The notes: generated from the letters alone by a model not told the origin. A DNA stretch of 64,000 nt from Medicago truncatula (GCF_003473485.1 NC_053048.1:23801255-23865254), one strand, 5' to 3'. Counted from the stretch's first letter, positions 46,908 through 58,347 are shown. Numbers and translations: made by a program.

Positions 46908-47416
46908 GGTTCACTGATAAAATCACATTTTCAGTTATCGGAATAACAAACCATCTCAAAAATAATTCAATTTCAGAAATAAGTATTATAATTAAAATTA
47001 AAGAACTTCATTATCAAACGCCATATTCATTACAAAACAACACATTAAAATAAACTGCAATTTAGAAAATTTACCCTTTTGTTTAGATTTGGGTTAAGGC
47101 AAAAATTCAATTGACACCAGATCAACAACATATATTCAAAGTAAACTTATGTAATTGAAATTGAAAGTGAAATTGAAATCGAAGAATCACCCAAATCGAA
47201 ATTGAAAAACAACTTGTATAACCTATAGAAATTGTGATTAAAAGGTACACTTACGTTGAAGAGAAGAACCTGCTGAAGCTCGGATGAAGAGAAGAAGTTG
47301 GTGAAGCTCGCGTGAGTAGCTTCAAGAAGAAGGTCAGGAAAGTTGAAGAAGAAGGTCTGGTAGTGGTTGTGGTTGGTGCAAAATCGTAAATAAAATAAAT
47401 GGAAAGTGGTTGAGGT

Positions 47417-47426
47417 ATTTTATATA
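47417..47426 (-). promoter_or_regulatory. TATA box of the GRF zinc-finger gene
   Basis: The minus strand reads GGTCTATATAAAATACC. About 30 bases downstream begins a pyrimidine-rich leader (CTTCTTCTTCAACTTTCC) that ends at the donor near 47255. The spacing fits a pol II core promoter. Confidence 0.5.
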
Positions 47427-47639
47427 GACCCTAACCCTTCTCATCTGTTTGGATTGTTAAAGTATAAGGTTGATGAAATAAATGGAAAGAAATTTATGTA
47501 AAAGAATGAAATAAGATCATTAAATGTTTGTTTGGTAGTTGATGGAAAAAAGGTTTATATGCTATGTTTGTTTATAAAGAATGTTTGGTTGAATAGAAAT
47601 TGGATAGATGTAAATATATTTTTTTACTTAAAATATTAA

Positions 47640-49500
47640 AATTGTGACTAATAAAACTATCTAACAACTAATCAAGCTTACATCTATAACCCTGATAACA
47701 ATTTTCTTATAACTAAACTAATCCAAAGATTTCAAAACGACTTGTCAAATGCACAACTGTTACCCTTACTTAAAGAATATTGGAATCAAAGTACTTTGAT
47801 GAACGTATTCAAAGTACTTGGATAACCGTCCAATCACTAATCAAACTATTGTTATCGACTAACTAACCTTACAAATCTATATCTACTAAAAACCCTAAAC
47901 CCTAATTATAATATTCTTCCACCTAAACTACTTCGAAGATTTCAAAACGAATAATCAAACTCAAAATTCTTGACCTAACTGAAAGAATATTGGAGTCAAA
48001 CTACCTGCATGAACGTTCAATGAGAAAACAAGCTTGCAGATCTAACTCTAATCACAAGATTCTTTGATCTAAACTACTTCAAAGATGTTAGAATAACTAA
48101 TCAAACTGAAATAATCTTGCAGCGAAAGTACTTGGAACATTCAATGACTAATCAATATCTTTACTGACTAATCAAACTCTTTACCGACTAATCAAGCTTA
48201 CAACTCTCAACCTAATAACAAGATTCTTCAACATAAACAACTTCCAAGATGTCATAACAACTAATCAAATTCACAACTCTTACTATAACTGAAAGATCTT
48301 GTAGACAAAGTACTTGGATGAATGTTCAATGACTAATCAAATTTTTCACCGACTAATCAAATTAACAACTCTCAACCTAATGACATGATTCTTTGTCCTA
48401 AACTATTTCCAAGATGTCATAACGACTGATTAAACTATTTCCAAGATGTCATTTTAAACTATTTCCTCCAAGTAAACTAGTTACTAAGTTGACTAGTTTA
48501 TGACGGGATACTTCGTCCAATCGACTTAGCTCCCGGAACTCGATATGAGAAATATCAAGTTTATATCTCCTTTTAGGTCTTAGAAGGTCATTTTGAACGG
48601 TCGGATTGATTGTACTTGTTGCTGTTCAGGTGATAGGCACGTTTAGGTCCTCCGAGTAAACTAGTTACTAAGTTGACTAGTTTATGACGGGATACTTCGT
48701 CCAATCGACTTAGCTCCCGGAACTCGATATGAGAAATATCAAGTTTATATCTCCTTTAAGGTCATTTTGAACGGTCGAATTGATTGTACTTGTTGCTGTT
48801 CAGGTGATAGGCACGTTTAGGTCATCCGAGTAAACTAGTTACTAAGTTGACTAGTTTATGACGCGATACTTCGTCCAATCGACTTAGCTCCGAAAACTCG
48901 ATATGAGAAATTCAAGTTTATATCTCCTTTAAGGTCTTAGAAGGTCATTTTGAACGGTCGGATTGATTGTACTTGTTGCTGTTCGGGTGATAGGCACGTT
49001 TAGGTCCTCCGAGTAAACTAGTTACTAACTTGACTACTTTATGAGGGGATAGTTCGTCCGATCAAGCTTGTAACTCTAACCCTAATGACAAGATTCTTCG
49101 ACCTAGACTACTTCTAAGATTTCAAAACGACTGATCAAACTCACAACTCTTACCCTAACTTAAAGAATATTGGAGTCAAAGTACGTTCATGAACGGCCAA
49201 CGACTAATCAAAGACTTTATCGATTAATCAGGCTTACAAGTATCACCCTAATGACAAATCTAACCCTAATTCCAAGATTCATTCACCTAAACTACTTCAA
49301 AGACTTCAAAACGACTGATCAAACTCACAACTCTAGCCTTAACTTCAAGAATCTTCAAGTCAGACTAATTGGATGAACGATCACTGACTAATCAAAGTCT
49401 TTATCGACTAACCAAGCCTTCAACTATAACCCTAATGACAAGTTTATTTGACCTAAACTAATTCAAAGATTTCAAAACGACTGATCACACTCTCGTCACC
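47640..49500. repeat. Degenerate tandem-repeat array, roughly 180-200 bp unit
   Basis: The phrases ctaatcaagcttacaactct, gatttcaaaacgactgatcaa, cttaaagaatattggagtcaa and ttggatgaacgttcaatgac recur in order many times from 47640 to 48470 and again from 49070 to 49500. They define a diverged tandem unit. A different, much more uniform array (48472-49075) interrupts it. No coding content. Confidence 0.8.
48472..49075. repeat. Tandem array, about 184-bp unit, three copies plus a partial
   Basis: Copies begin gtaaactagttactaagttg at 48472, 48656 and 48830, and a diverged one begins at 49013, so the periods are 184, 174 and 183 bp. The 174-bp unit lacks a 10-base ggtcttagaa segment. Shared phrases include gacgggatacttcgtccaat and ggtgataggcacgtttaggt. 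The copies are close to identical, so this array is younger than the flanking degenerate one. Confidence 0.9.
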
Positions 49501-49796
49501 AAAATAACCTAAACTTGACATTTTATATTTATTAATTAATTAATCTATGTAAACGAGGATTATCTAAAATGGTCATTTTAATTTAATTATGTAAGTCTAA
49601 TTAAAACAATAAAACAAAATCCAATTATTAACTAAATTTTCTCAGTTTACAACAAAAACTTCTAATAAATTTTTATTCTTTTTTTATTTAATGTATATTT
49701 GATTTATAAATATGATTTATCGTATATTTAATTTATATTATGAATTAAGAAAAATTGTAGAATTTTCTAATACCATTAATCCCAATACAAATCGAC

Positions 49797-49881
49797 ACAC
49801 GGTCGTGCACTACATCGACACGGTCGTGCTCGACCCTTGTTCTATTTGACCCGGTCGTGCTTAATGTTGGCGCGGTCGTGC
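49797..49881. promoter_or_regulatory. Right cluster of paired 12-bp near-palindromes (4 sites)
   Basis: Sites ACACGGTCGTGC (49797-49808), ACACGGTCGTGC (49818-49829), ACCCGGTCGTGC (49849-49860) and GCGCGGTCGTGC (49870-49881) form two pairs, each with a 21-bp offset, the pairs being 52 bp apart. The left cluster has a similar compact layout (75 bp between pairs). Confidence 0.85.
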
Positions 49882-50760
49882 CTGCGTTATGCACCTGATC
49901 CTGCTAAGCCCAATATAAAGCCCAATAGAATAATTGCCAAAAAAAACCATTTAAATAATCAAATTTAATCCACGCGTGGGACCCGCCTGCACAAAAACAA
50001 CTTGATGGCAGCAGGTCAACTTTCCAGTTTTTCCAACAAATCCTGACCATTCGAATAAAATAATAATAAATCAATGGTTCAGATTTGCTTTCAGGTTGAA
50101 AATGCACAATTTGTGCATGGTGCACAAATTGTATGTTTGTCCATACCAAAAGGTACCGTAATGCAATGTCACTACTATCTAAGTGAAGCTCACATGACCC
50201 CTTTTTTTTTCTTCTTCTTTTTGTCTTAGGTTAACTTTGTCTATTTAAATATATGACTTTACTTTTGTCAAAAAAAAAAAAAAAAAAGTATAACTCTACA
50301 CTTGATTTCCCTTACGTGGTCACACTCAATTTTACTTTGTTCGTACATTTTCATTTTTTTATGCATTTTTCACGGTTTTATTAGTTTTTAATAATATGTT
50401 ATCCTTAGAAACTGAAATAAATTTTGTCATAGAATTTTTACATCCATCCAAAATTTTGCCTTTTCAAAAGAATATAGACAAGCAACTGTCTGGAAATTGC
50501 TTGATGGAAACTAAAATTCAGATATAGAAGTAGACAAATTGTTTTTGAGCTATCCCATTTAAGTTAAGAATATAAGTATTCATATATCAAACAAGTTGAG
50601 CAATAAATATAACAAAATTGTTTTTACAAGTTAATAAAAAAGAAGGAAAAAAAAATAGTCATGTGCAAATTTAAGAAGCACAAATGCAGCATGTAAGCCA
50701 AATTGAAGGCTCTCGAGCCAATTGAATCATCTCCAGTTAATTTCCAAGAAACTTGTTGAT
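49882..50760. other. Intergenic; A-run that may be a retroposon tail
   Basis: A palindrome, tgcacaatttgtgcatggtg then cacaaattgt, lies near 50103-50130. The sequence tttacttttgtc followed by an A17-18 run near 50270-50287 resembles a LINE or SINE 3' end, but no body could be recognised. No gene. Confidence 0.35.
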
Positions 50761-53411
50761 CTACAAATTTATTCTGAGATCAACTCGGGAACCCTGTTTT
50801 AAATGTGAAAGTACAGAAAAATTTGACTTGTTACATACATCGGTGTGCTTTAAAATACCCGAAAGCAATATTTGTTGATCTTTACTCAGCCCAAAGAACC
50901 ACTTCCTCAAAGTTTCAACATTGTCTAAAACAGACTTAGAATATGTTGAAATATAGATGTTAGTATGAAAAAGGGTTTCAAGACCAAGAGGAAGAAGGAC
51001 AAAGAGTGTATTGGCAGTGGTAATTTGAAGACGAAAGCCTGCTTTCCTGGAAGATATGCGGCATAAATATGCAAACAAATTACGTCTCAGTTTCTCAACT
51101 CCCTGATCTTCATATCCACCCCGTTATCAACTCCAATCCTGAAATTTATAAAAATTTACCATACTGTTATAACGTAAACAAAAAGGCATGTGAAAGCATC
51201 ATTGTGTGTTAAATCAGATGATATTTTTTGTGGACATGTATCTATAGCCTGCTGCCTTGTTCATATATTGTACTTGCAGTGAGTACAATAATTGTATCTA
51301 GGGTTTAGACTGTTTATGAGATGCCTTGGGAATGATCCCAAGAGGGATATTTATAGCCTTTTTGTGGGCTTGCTTAGTGTGACTTTAGCCCCACGTGAGC
51401 TGGTTTTTAGTCTTTTAGCCTGGCTCTAGATGCTTCCAGAAGCCCGTTAAGGCGGCGCCTAGGCTTCGGGGACCCTTCTGGAGGGCGCCTTAGCCTTTTC
51501 TGGAGGGCTCCCAGGTCCTTCTGGAGGGGTCCTGTACCCTTAGGAATATATTGATGGTCCATATATGTATGATGTATATCTGACTCGAGCTCAACTAGTA
51601 ATACTGGACTACATATGCCTCACAAAAAAAGGTTGGTCATGTTTCTAAAAGAAACGAAGGTACTATCAGCAGAATTCCATAGAACAAGCATATTTTAACT
51701 CAATTCTCATCGTTGAGGAGATATATCATATGATAGAAATATAGTTTTTACATTATTGATTTTTTGTATAACCGGTCATTTAGATACCAAGTATGTCACT
51801 TGACAAAATGGTCATCACACAGCTGTAAATGACTATCAATCTTCAGTAAAGATGATCCAAAGATCACATATTGCCCCTCATGTGAAATTGTTCCATTATT
51901 TAAAAATAAAACTTTACTTCATTAAAGGATATTGTATCATTAAAGGGTATTGTAGGAATTATAGCATTGGATATGATAGAGTAAGTTAAATTTTGCTTAT
52001 AATTGAGACTACAAAACGTGATTTTTTGTTGCTTCTATTCAAAACCAGAACCAGAGGGAGTAATTGTTCATTGCTTTCAGAAGATTCTTAAGATTACCAT
52101 TTTCCCAAGGCAAAATAACCTTTCAGTGTTACTGCTGAGACGTTTATAAACCCAAAAGGTCCAATAATTTACAACACAACCAACTTCACAATCACTAATA
52201 CATGACATAGATAGCTAGTCCTATACCTTAATCATGTAAGTATGGCAGAGTGAGACATCGGCTTCTAAAGATAAGATCATGATGCTTATTTCAAAAATAG
52301 AATCCACAATCCTAGCTCATATGTGTTTGTGTATGTGCAAGCTTTTGACATGAGTGGATAGAAAGTAGATAAAACAACTAAAACATTATATACAAATGAA
52401 AACAATTCATCAGTGAAACCAACCTTTGTTTGGTCTTGTATACTTCCTGAAACAGGCAAAAAGGATTCATCGAGTACATCAAAGTGACGTAGAAGCTGAA
52501 TGAAACCAATCTTTCGACAACCTAATTTGTGATGTAAAATACTGTAACGACTTGCTTCTAACTTGTATTTTAGCTTGTTATGCCTTGCTCTTAACTTTTC
52601 AACGTTCAGATTGTTTTTCAAATGTTTCACTTTAGAACATTGACTACTTTTAGTTTTCTTTCTGATGTCAGTAGCCATTTCAGTTTGATTTCTCAGGGAT
52701 GAGAGCTCATGCATCTTCCGCTTCAAATCCTCAACTGTCCTCTCAACTTCTTCTAGCTGCTGAGACATCTGATCAGCGTGACATTTCTCTTCCACAAACT
52801 TGTTCCAGTTATCTTTTGCAAACGCCTTCTGCTCCTCTAATTTAACCATTTCAATGGCTTTGTGCTTTTCAACCTCCTCCAACTTTTTGTTAGCTTTTGC
52901 CATTCCTAACCCGGCTTTTCTTTTCGCTGCAAATAACCAGCGCTTTTTTAAATCAGACCTTCTGGTCACCACTTTAAATGCAGACGTCTCAGATTTCAAT
53001 TTTTGTTTTGCTTCGCTAAATTGTTTCTCCAATTGACCAATCTGAACCATGTACCCCTCAGCCTTCTCCACTTTAATTTTTGCAATTTGCGCCCTTATTC
53101 TTTTATTGTTCCAGTAACTTCCATGTTTCGGCAACTCTCTTCCTCTTAGAATCAGCCCTTCTCTTTTCACTCCCCAAAAGCTCCTTCGATCTACATAATT
53201 CCTTGTCCCTCTCAGCTATACAAGCTCGTAAACCTAATACCTTCGCATTCTCGTTCCCATCCCGAGCATCCCTGTTACATCCCCAATGAGCATAATTAAT
53301 AGTCTGAAACTTGAAGCTACTGAGTCCATTATTCATCGCCGGCACCCCAGGATTAAATTTCAATAAGGATGCAGACATGCAGTATATCTTAATGAAGACT
53401 TGCTTCAACAA
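50761..53411 (-). pseudogene. Coiled-coil gene resembling EMB1611/MEE22, fragmentary
   Basis: Minus-strand exon-like pieces share a long coiled-coil character. The piece at 53411-53103 ends IAERDKELCRSKELLGSEKR and RADSKRKRVAETWKLL. The main stretch at about 53110-52425 (IRAQIAKIKVEKAEGY ... HADQMSQQLEEVERTVEDLK) ends SGSIQDQTK at a donor-like AAG/GTTGGT. A piece at 51110-50761 reads NVETLRKWFFGLSKDQQILL. The order and wording recall the large plant protein EMB1611/MEE22, needed for embryo development and shoot meristem maintenance (about 1240 aa in Arabidopsis). That is recalled resemblance, not a search result. The first two pieces are in different frames with no intron signal between them, so a frameshift near 53105 is likely, and much of the full protein is absent. 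A partial pseudogene is the best call; unrelated coiled-coil proteins remain possible. Confidence 0.45.
51250..51620. mobile_element. Possible solo LTR (GC-rich insertion)
   Basis: A compact GC-rich island with a TATA-like tatttatagcc near 51348 and repeated ttctggagggcgcc-type units near 51475-51535 interrupts AT-rich sequence between exon-like pieces of the coiled-coil gene. This resembles an LTR of a plant retroelement. The ends and a target duplication were not found, so the call is tentative. Confidence 0.3.
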
Positions 53412-53477
53412 TCAATGAAACAATGAATAAATATGTTACAAATTTGGCACGAATAGCAACCGGTATATGGCAACTTA

Positions 53478-53670
53478 CTGCCTGGAACACACCTAGAAGA
53501 AGAATATCATTCTCTCTGTCGAAAAGTACAAGCTGCCAGCCTGATATCTGAGTCTTAGGGTCCTCTAGTTGGCCTACAAGGCCAATTAAGCAAGCCCGCT
53601 CAATAGCCTGATCTCTGAACTTAGAAATGTCCAGTATCCTCCCAATGGACCCTGACTTGTGAACCTCTCA
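53478..53670 (-). other. Unassigned exon-like open stretch
   Basis: Between an acceptor-like TTTTGTTTTGAGAG and a good donor (GGCA/GTAAGTTG) the minus strand is open and reads GSIGRILDISKFRDQAIERA followed by CLIGLVGQLEDPKTQISGWQ and LVLFDRENDILLLGVFQA. The composition looks like a real globular protein. I do not recognise the family. It lies directly upstream of the coiled-coil pieces and may be an earlier exon of that gene or a separate captured exon. Confidence 0.4.
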
Positions 53671-54325
53671 AAACAAAATGACTTCGGTGAACAAATGAAG
53701 TTGATCTAGTATTCCTAAATAGTAGATAACATCAGCATTTCCATGATATGTTTCAGCATTTCCTCTCAAAACGAATTGAATATCTATGTCAGATATTAAT
53801 GTTCAATATTGTAACATATAAGCTCTAATGTACAGTCCAACGCCAAGTAAAAAAGCATATCATGGAAATGGTAAATCTAGTAGCAGCTATATCAGAAATG
53901 TTGTCAACAGTTCGAAATCTTGCAAGGAAGCATGGCTACCTCTTACTTGCTTTAAAAATAAATGTATGTTTAAGCCAGTGTTATCAATGATGGATGGTGG
54001 ATAGCTAAAAATTTACACACAAATATGGCAATGCACCCTTTGGATGAAATGTGGCGGATTATGGAGGCTAGTAAAAGTCCTGATTTGCCATGAGAATAGT
54101 AAATTGATCATAAGTGAGATTCGGAATTAGCTCAGAATCAGAATACTATCAGACAATTCAAAGCAAGGATTAACATAAAGTGAGCTAGATAGAAGATATT
54201 GGCTTCATAGAGAGAAGAAGCTCAACGTTCCATGGAATCTGCTATAGCAGGAGCTATAAAACACCAAATTGGCCTTCTAATATGAAAACGCTCTCCATTC
54301 CACCAAATAAACATAGAAGAAGGTC
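53671..54325. other. Short intergenic stretch downstream of the PPR pseudogene
   Basis: No gene or recognised repeat. It should include the former 3' UTR of the minus-strand PPR gene. Confidence 0.35.
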
Positions 54326-56564
54326 TTACTCCCTTTGATACTTTTTTACAAAACAATTTATCAATATTGACCAAGTGATTTCGTTAGGTATGAAACCATT
54401 ACTAACACCTTTGAATAAAAGCAGACACGCATCATTAAACAAATCCTCATAGCAGAAGCTACTGATCAATGTGTTATACGTAACAGCATTAGGGCACATT
54501 CCTTCGGTTTGTAGCCTGTTAAAAAGGTTCAAAGCCTCCTGAATACGACCATTTTTGCAAAGACCATTAATCAAGCTGTTATAAGTGACTATATCTGGTG
54601 TCAAACCACGATGGATCATATCTCGAAGAAACCGAAGAGCGTCATTTACTTTTCCAATACTACAGAAGGAATTGCTCAGAATGTTACAAGAGTTAATACT
54701 AGGAAAAATCCCTTTCCCAAACATTTCCTCAATCAATCCCAAACCTTTCTCTATTGCCCCAGTTTTACAGAGAGCTTTAATAAGGCCATTATAAGTAATA
54801 TTATCAAGGGGACACCCTCGAAATAGCATTTCATTAACAAGCTTATACGCTTGTTGAATCGAATCTCCCCTAAGAAATGCGTGAATTAACGTATTGTATG
54901 TTATAGTGTTAGCAATAACACCCTCCAAGAACATGTCATGATACAAACCCAACGTTTCTTCCATCTTATCATTCTTGCATAGTCCAGTTTTACAGAGAGC
55001 TTTAATAAGGCCATTATAAGTAATATTATCAAGGGGAGACCCTCGAAATAGCATTTCATTAACAAGCTTATACGCTTGTTGAATCGAATCTCCCCTAAGA
55101 AATGCGTGAATTAACGTATTGTATGTTATAGTGTTAGCAATAACACCCTCCAAGAACGTGTCATGATACAAACCCAACGCTTCTTCCATCTTATCATTCT
55201 TGCATAGTCCATATATTAATGAATTGAATGTGTAAATGTCAGGTTTACATCCTTTGCTAGACATTTCACCATACATCTGGAAGGCATCTTGAATCTTTCC
55301 ATCTTTACAGAAACCATTTATCAATATAGTGTATGTGATCACATTTGGCTCAAAACCTTTCTCTACCATCTCATTTAAGAATTCAAGAGCAGAGACCAAA
55401 TACCCCTTCTTGCAAAGTCCATCGATCATTATGTTAAACATGAAGGCATCAGGCTCAAAGCCGGCAATTACCATGTTTTGGTACAGAAGATCCTTGGCTT
55501 CTTCAAACCTTCCACTAGCAACATATCCATTAATCAATGTATTATAAAGCACAGTATTAGGGTTAGGAATCTTGCTTAACAAAACCCTCGCTTCATCAAC
55601 TTGCCCCATCCTACACAAACCGGGCATCAAACAACCATAAATTAGAGCATCAGTGGTGAAACCATGAAGCAGCATTCGATCAAGCAACTTCGCTGCCTCA
55701 TGAATCCGACCGGCCTTACAAAGTCCATGAATAACATCATTGAAAGTCTGAACATCCGGTTCACAACCCAACCCATCAAAAACATTTCCTCCAGTAACTT
55801 CATCGCTTCATTCACTCTGTTGTTTTCAGAAAGCGCGTGAATCAATGTTTGGTAAATAATCGAATTCGGAACACAACCATGCTTTGTCATATCCCTTAAA
55901 AGCGAACACGCCGAATCAACCCGTTAACCATACAAAACGCTTTCATAACAATACCAAACGTATGAACAGTCGGCGAAATACCTCTACTCAACATATCATA
56001 AAAAACATTCGGCGCCACCTTAGGACAATTTCCAGAAACAAGAATCTCCAATACAACATTATATGATTTAAACGTCGGTTCAAAACAATAAACACCCCAC
56101 ATATCCAACAAAAGCCTAGTTGCTTGACCCGGTAACCCCGCCTTCCCATAATACCTCAAAATCAAAATAAAAAGTGATTCTTTAAAAACACAACCTTCAT
56201 CTTTCATTTGTTTCAACAACTTATCAATCATCTTAAACTCACCAACATGACCAAGCTTATCAATTAAAAGATAATAAACATGAAAAGAGTGGATATACCC
56301 TCTTTGCAAACCAGCTTTTTCAAATAAGTCCATTGAAGTGGGAAAATCAAGAGGGAGTTCCAACAATTTACAAAGCTGTGATGGGGTTATTGGATTGAGT
56401 GATCTTTGAAGGTGTTTGAGATCATAGGGTTTGAACAAATTTTCCCATTCTTTGCCATTGTTTTTTACAAGTGATGTTGTTGTGCATTGTGAAAAAGATT
56501 GGATTTTTATGCAAAGTAGAATAGTTCTACTTAGCCCAATTGAAGATTTGAATGTTTTCAACAT
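54326..56564 (-). pseudogene. P-class PPR protein gene (At5g64320-like) with two frameshifts
   Basis: Three minus-strand frames together cover one P-class PPR protein: 56564-55896 (MLKTFKSS to MKAFCMVNG), 55890 to about 55780 (MTKHGCVPNSIIYQTLIHAL), and 55771-54326 (MGCEPDVQTFNDVIHGLCKA to the end). The combined text follows Arabidopsis At5g64320 (MTL1, reported as needed for mitochondrial nad7 translation) closely, including SYNVVLEILVSGNC and the final EITWSILINCFVKK. The Arg/Ser-rich start fits a mitochondrial presequence. The gene is intronless, as usual. Near 55919-55921 one G appears missing from a run (AACGGG before TTGATTCG); at about 55773-55782 GGGTT is duplicated. The two changes do not restore the frame. 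The last frame also carries an in-frame 225-bp tandem duplication. Either this is a recent pseudogene or the single-base change is a sequencing error and only the 5-bp change is real. Confidence 0.9.
54761..55210 (-). repeat. 225-bp in-frame tandem duplication within the PPR pseudogene
   Basis: 54761-54985 and 54986-55210 differ at only three positions (gacaccc/gagaccc, aacatg/aacgtg, acgttt/acgctt). Each encodes 75 residues, two PPR motifs plus five residues. The join reads ALCKTGLCKNDKMEE, which puts the second copy five residues out of the 35-residue PPR phase. Confidence 0.95.
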
Positions 56565-58347
56565 GAAGGTGAGATTTTTGAGTTAGGAAAGTATCCCTAA
56601 TTGAGAAAATATGAATTGGGTGGTGATGATGATAATTGACAGAGTAAAGAATGCTGCAATGATATCAAACTACAATTTCCGGCGATGAGTTTGAAATACG
56701 GCGGTGGGAGGAGGTGGTGGGTGGTGAGTATTTCAAAGTGGTGTTAGGAAATCTGGAATTCTCAGCTTCGCCATTTTGATAACAACAGCAACCTTTAATG
56801 GAACTTGTAATGTAGGTGCATTGTCTATGAAAGTTGCTCAAAAGGAACATCAATTTTGCTTTTGATTTGATCGTAACTCCTATGCCCTGATTTTGTGTAA
56901 AATTTGATTGAGTTGCAATTTTATATGATACTAGCTTCTATTTTATTTATAGGAGAAAGTTGATTTGTTAGATACATTGAATAATTTATGTATCTACTCA
57001 AGAATCTAAATAAATACATAAATTATTTAACGTATCTAAAAAATTAATTGTCTCTTTTAAATAGGACCGGATGGAGTATTTTTTTTTCAATCAAGTGAGC
57101 AATTTTCAAGGTAGTACTACCTCCGTTCACATTTTGACATTTTACACAAATCAAGATAATCAATAAATGTAACTCTCTCTGTTACTTTATATGTGTCGCT
57201 TTTGCCCAATTTGCTACAACCAAGACAGAGCATATCTAGCTCTCGTTTTCCCTTTCTACCCTTAATACTATCATTAGTGTAACTTTTCCTTGGTACTCCA
57301 CGTTCAATAGAGATGTTACTCCAAATGCATTGCTTTTATCAATCAGCCGTTGAGCATAAATGCATGGCTCACCTTTTTTTGACAAAAGCATGGGAAGCCC
57401 AAAAGTTACTCTAATTTTTTTTTTGTTTTTGAATTTTTAAAAGGTAATCACGTACTCCAATTTTTTCCATTTTTTTTCTTCTTTTGTTTTTGAATTTTTA
57501 AAGGAGTAAGAAATAAACCTTGCCTCCAACTTAATTTTTGGTTTGAATTTCCCTCCAAATTTTTTAATCAAAATTTATCCCTCCCACCAAAACAAAAGTA
57601 AAATCACCAATTGTTGAAGTATATAAATGGCAGTTTGCAGATTTTATAACTCATCAAATATGGCATCAAACATTAGTAGATTTTCAAAATGTGATATAGA
57701 TTTAAATGTTGAATTTACACCTTTGCTAGATCTTAATTTTGATGTAGAAGAAATCTTTTCTCATGAAGAGGCCGAAGAGTTCAACAATGATATTGGTATT
57801 GTATTTGTTCATTTATGTGCATTTAGCTTTGTCACCTTTGTTACACTACTAAAGTTTTCTTATTCTTCATTTTTCTTTAACGTGTATGAGTACTAAGACA
57901 AAGTCTTTAGTCATGACTTCTTCCTCATTGTCTTCCACTATTTCTTTTTCATTGTTGTCCAAAGAGTCTTCCACTATTTCTTCTTCTATGCTACCCAATG
58001 AATTTTCCACTGTTTTTTCTCCATTGTAGTTCAATGATCCTTCCACTGTTTTTTCTTCATTGTTGTACAATGAACCTTCCACCTTTTTTCCTTCATTGTT
58101 GTGCAAAACAATTTCTTGTTTCATGGATATTTCCTTTTTCATGTTCATACGTTGGGTGTTTTTCTTTTCTTGGAATAACATAAACATGGTTAGTGTACTG
58201 TACATATTTGAAGTGAAATAGTTGTGGAGCTATATGTATTGGAACAATGAAGAGTGGGTTTATTACATTTATTAGAAGAAAGAATTTTTGTAGCCTCGGT
58301 AAAAATGTGTCTGATGGAGTAGAGGAATTGGATTAGGCTAAATAATA
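56565..58347. other. Intergenic with Stowaway-like ends, a small frame and a 36-bp minisatellite
   Basis: CTCCGTT-type MITE end sequences occur at about 57117 and 57175 without clear partners. A plus-strand frame at 57627-57896 begins MAVCRFYNSSNMASNISRFS and contains DLNVEFTPLLDLNF. It is preceded by tatataaatg and I cannot assign a family. From about 57925 to 58105 a 36-bp unit (cttccactgttttttcttca and variants) is repeated about five times; on the minus strand it encodes 12-residue repeats such as GSLYNNEEKTVE. Neither frame is strongly supported as a gene. Confidence 0.4.

Noticed and set aside
47885-47905. Telomere-like aaaccctaaaccctaa
   Set aside because: Only two units, embedded in the degenerate tandem array that often contains aaccctaa; not an interstitial telomere tract.
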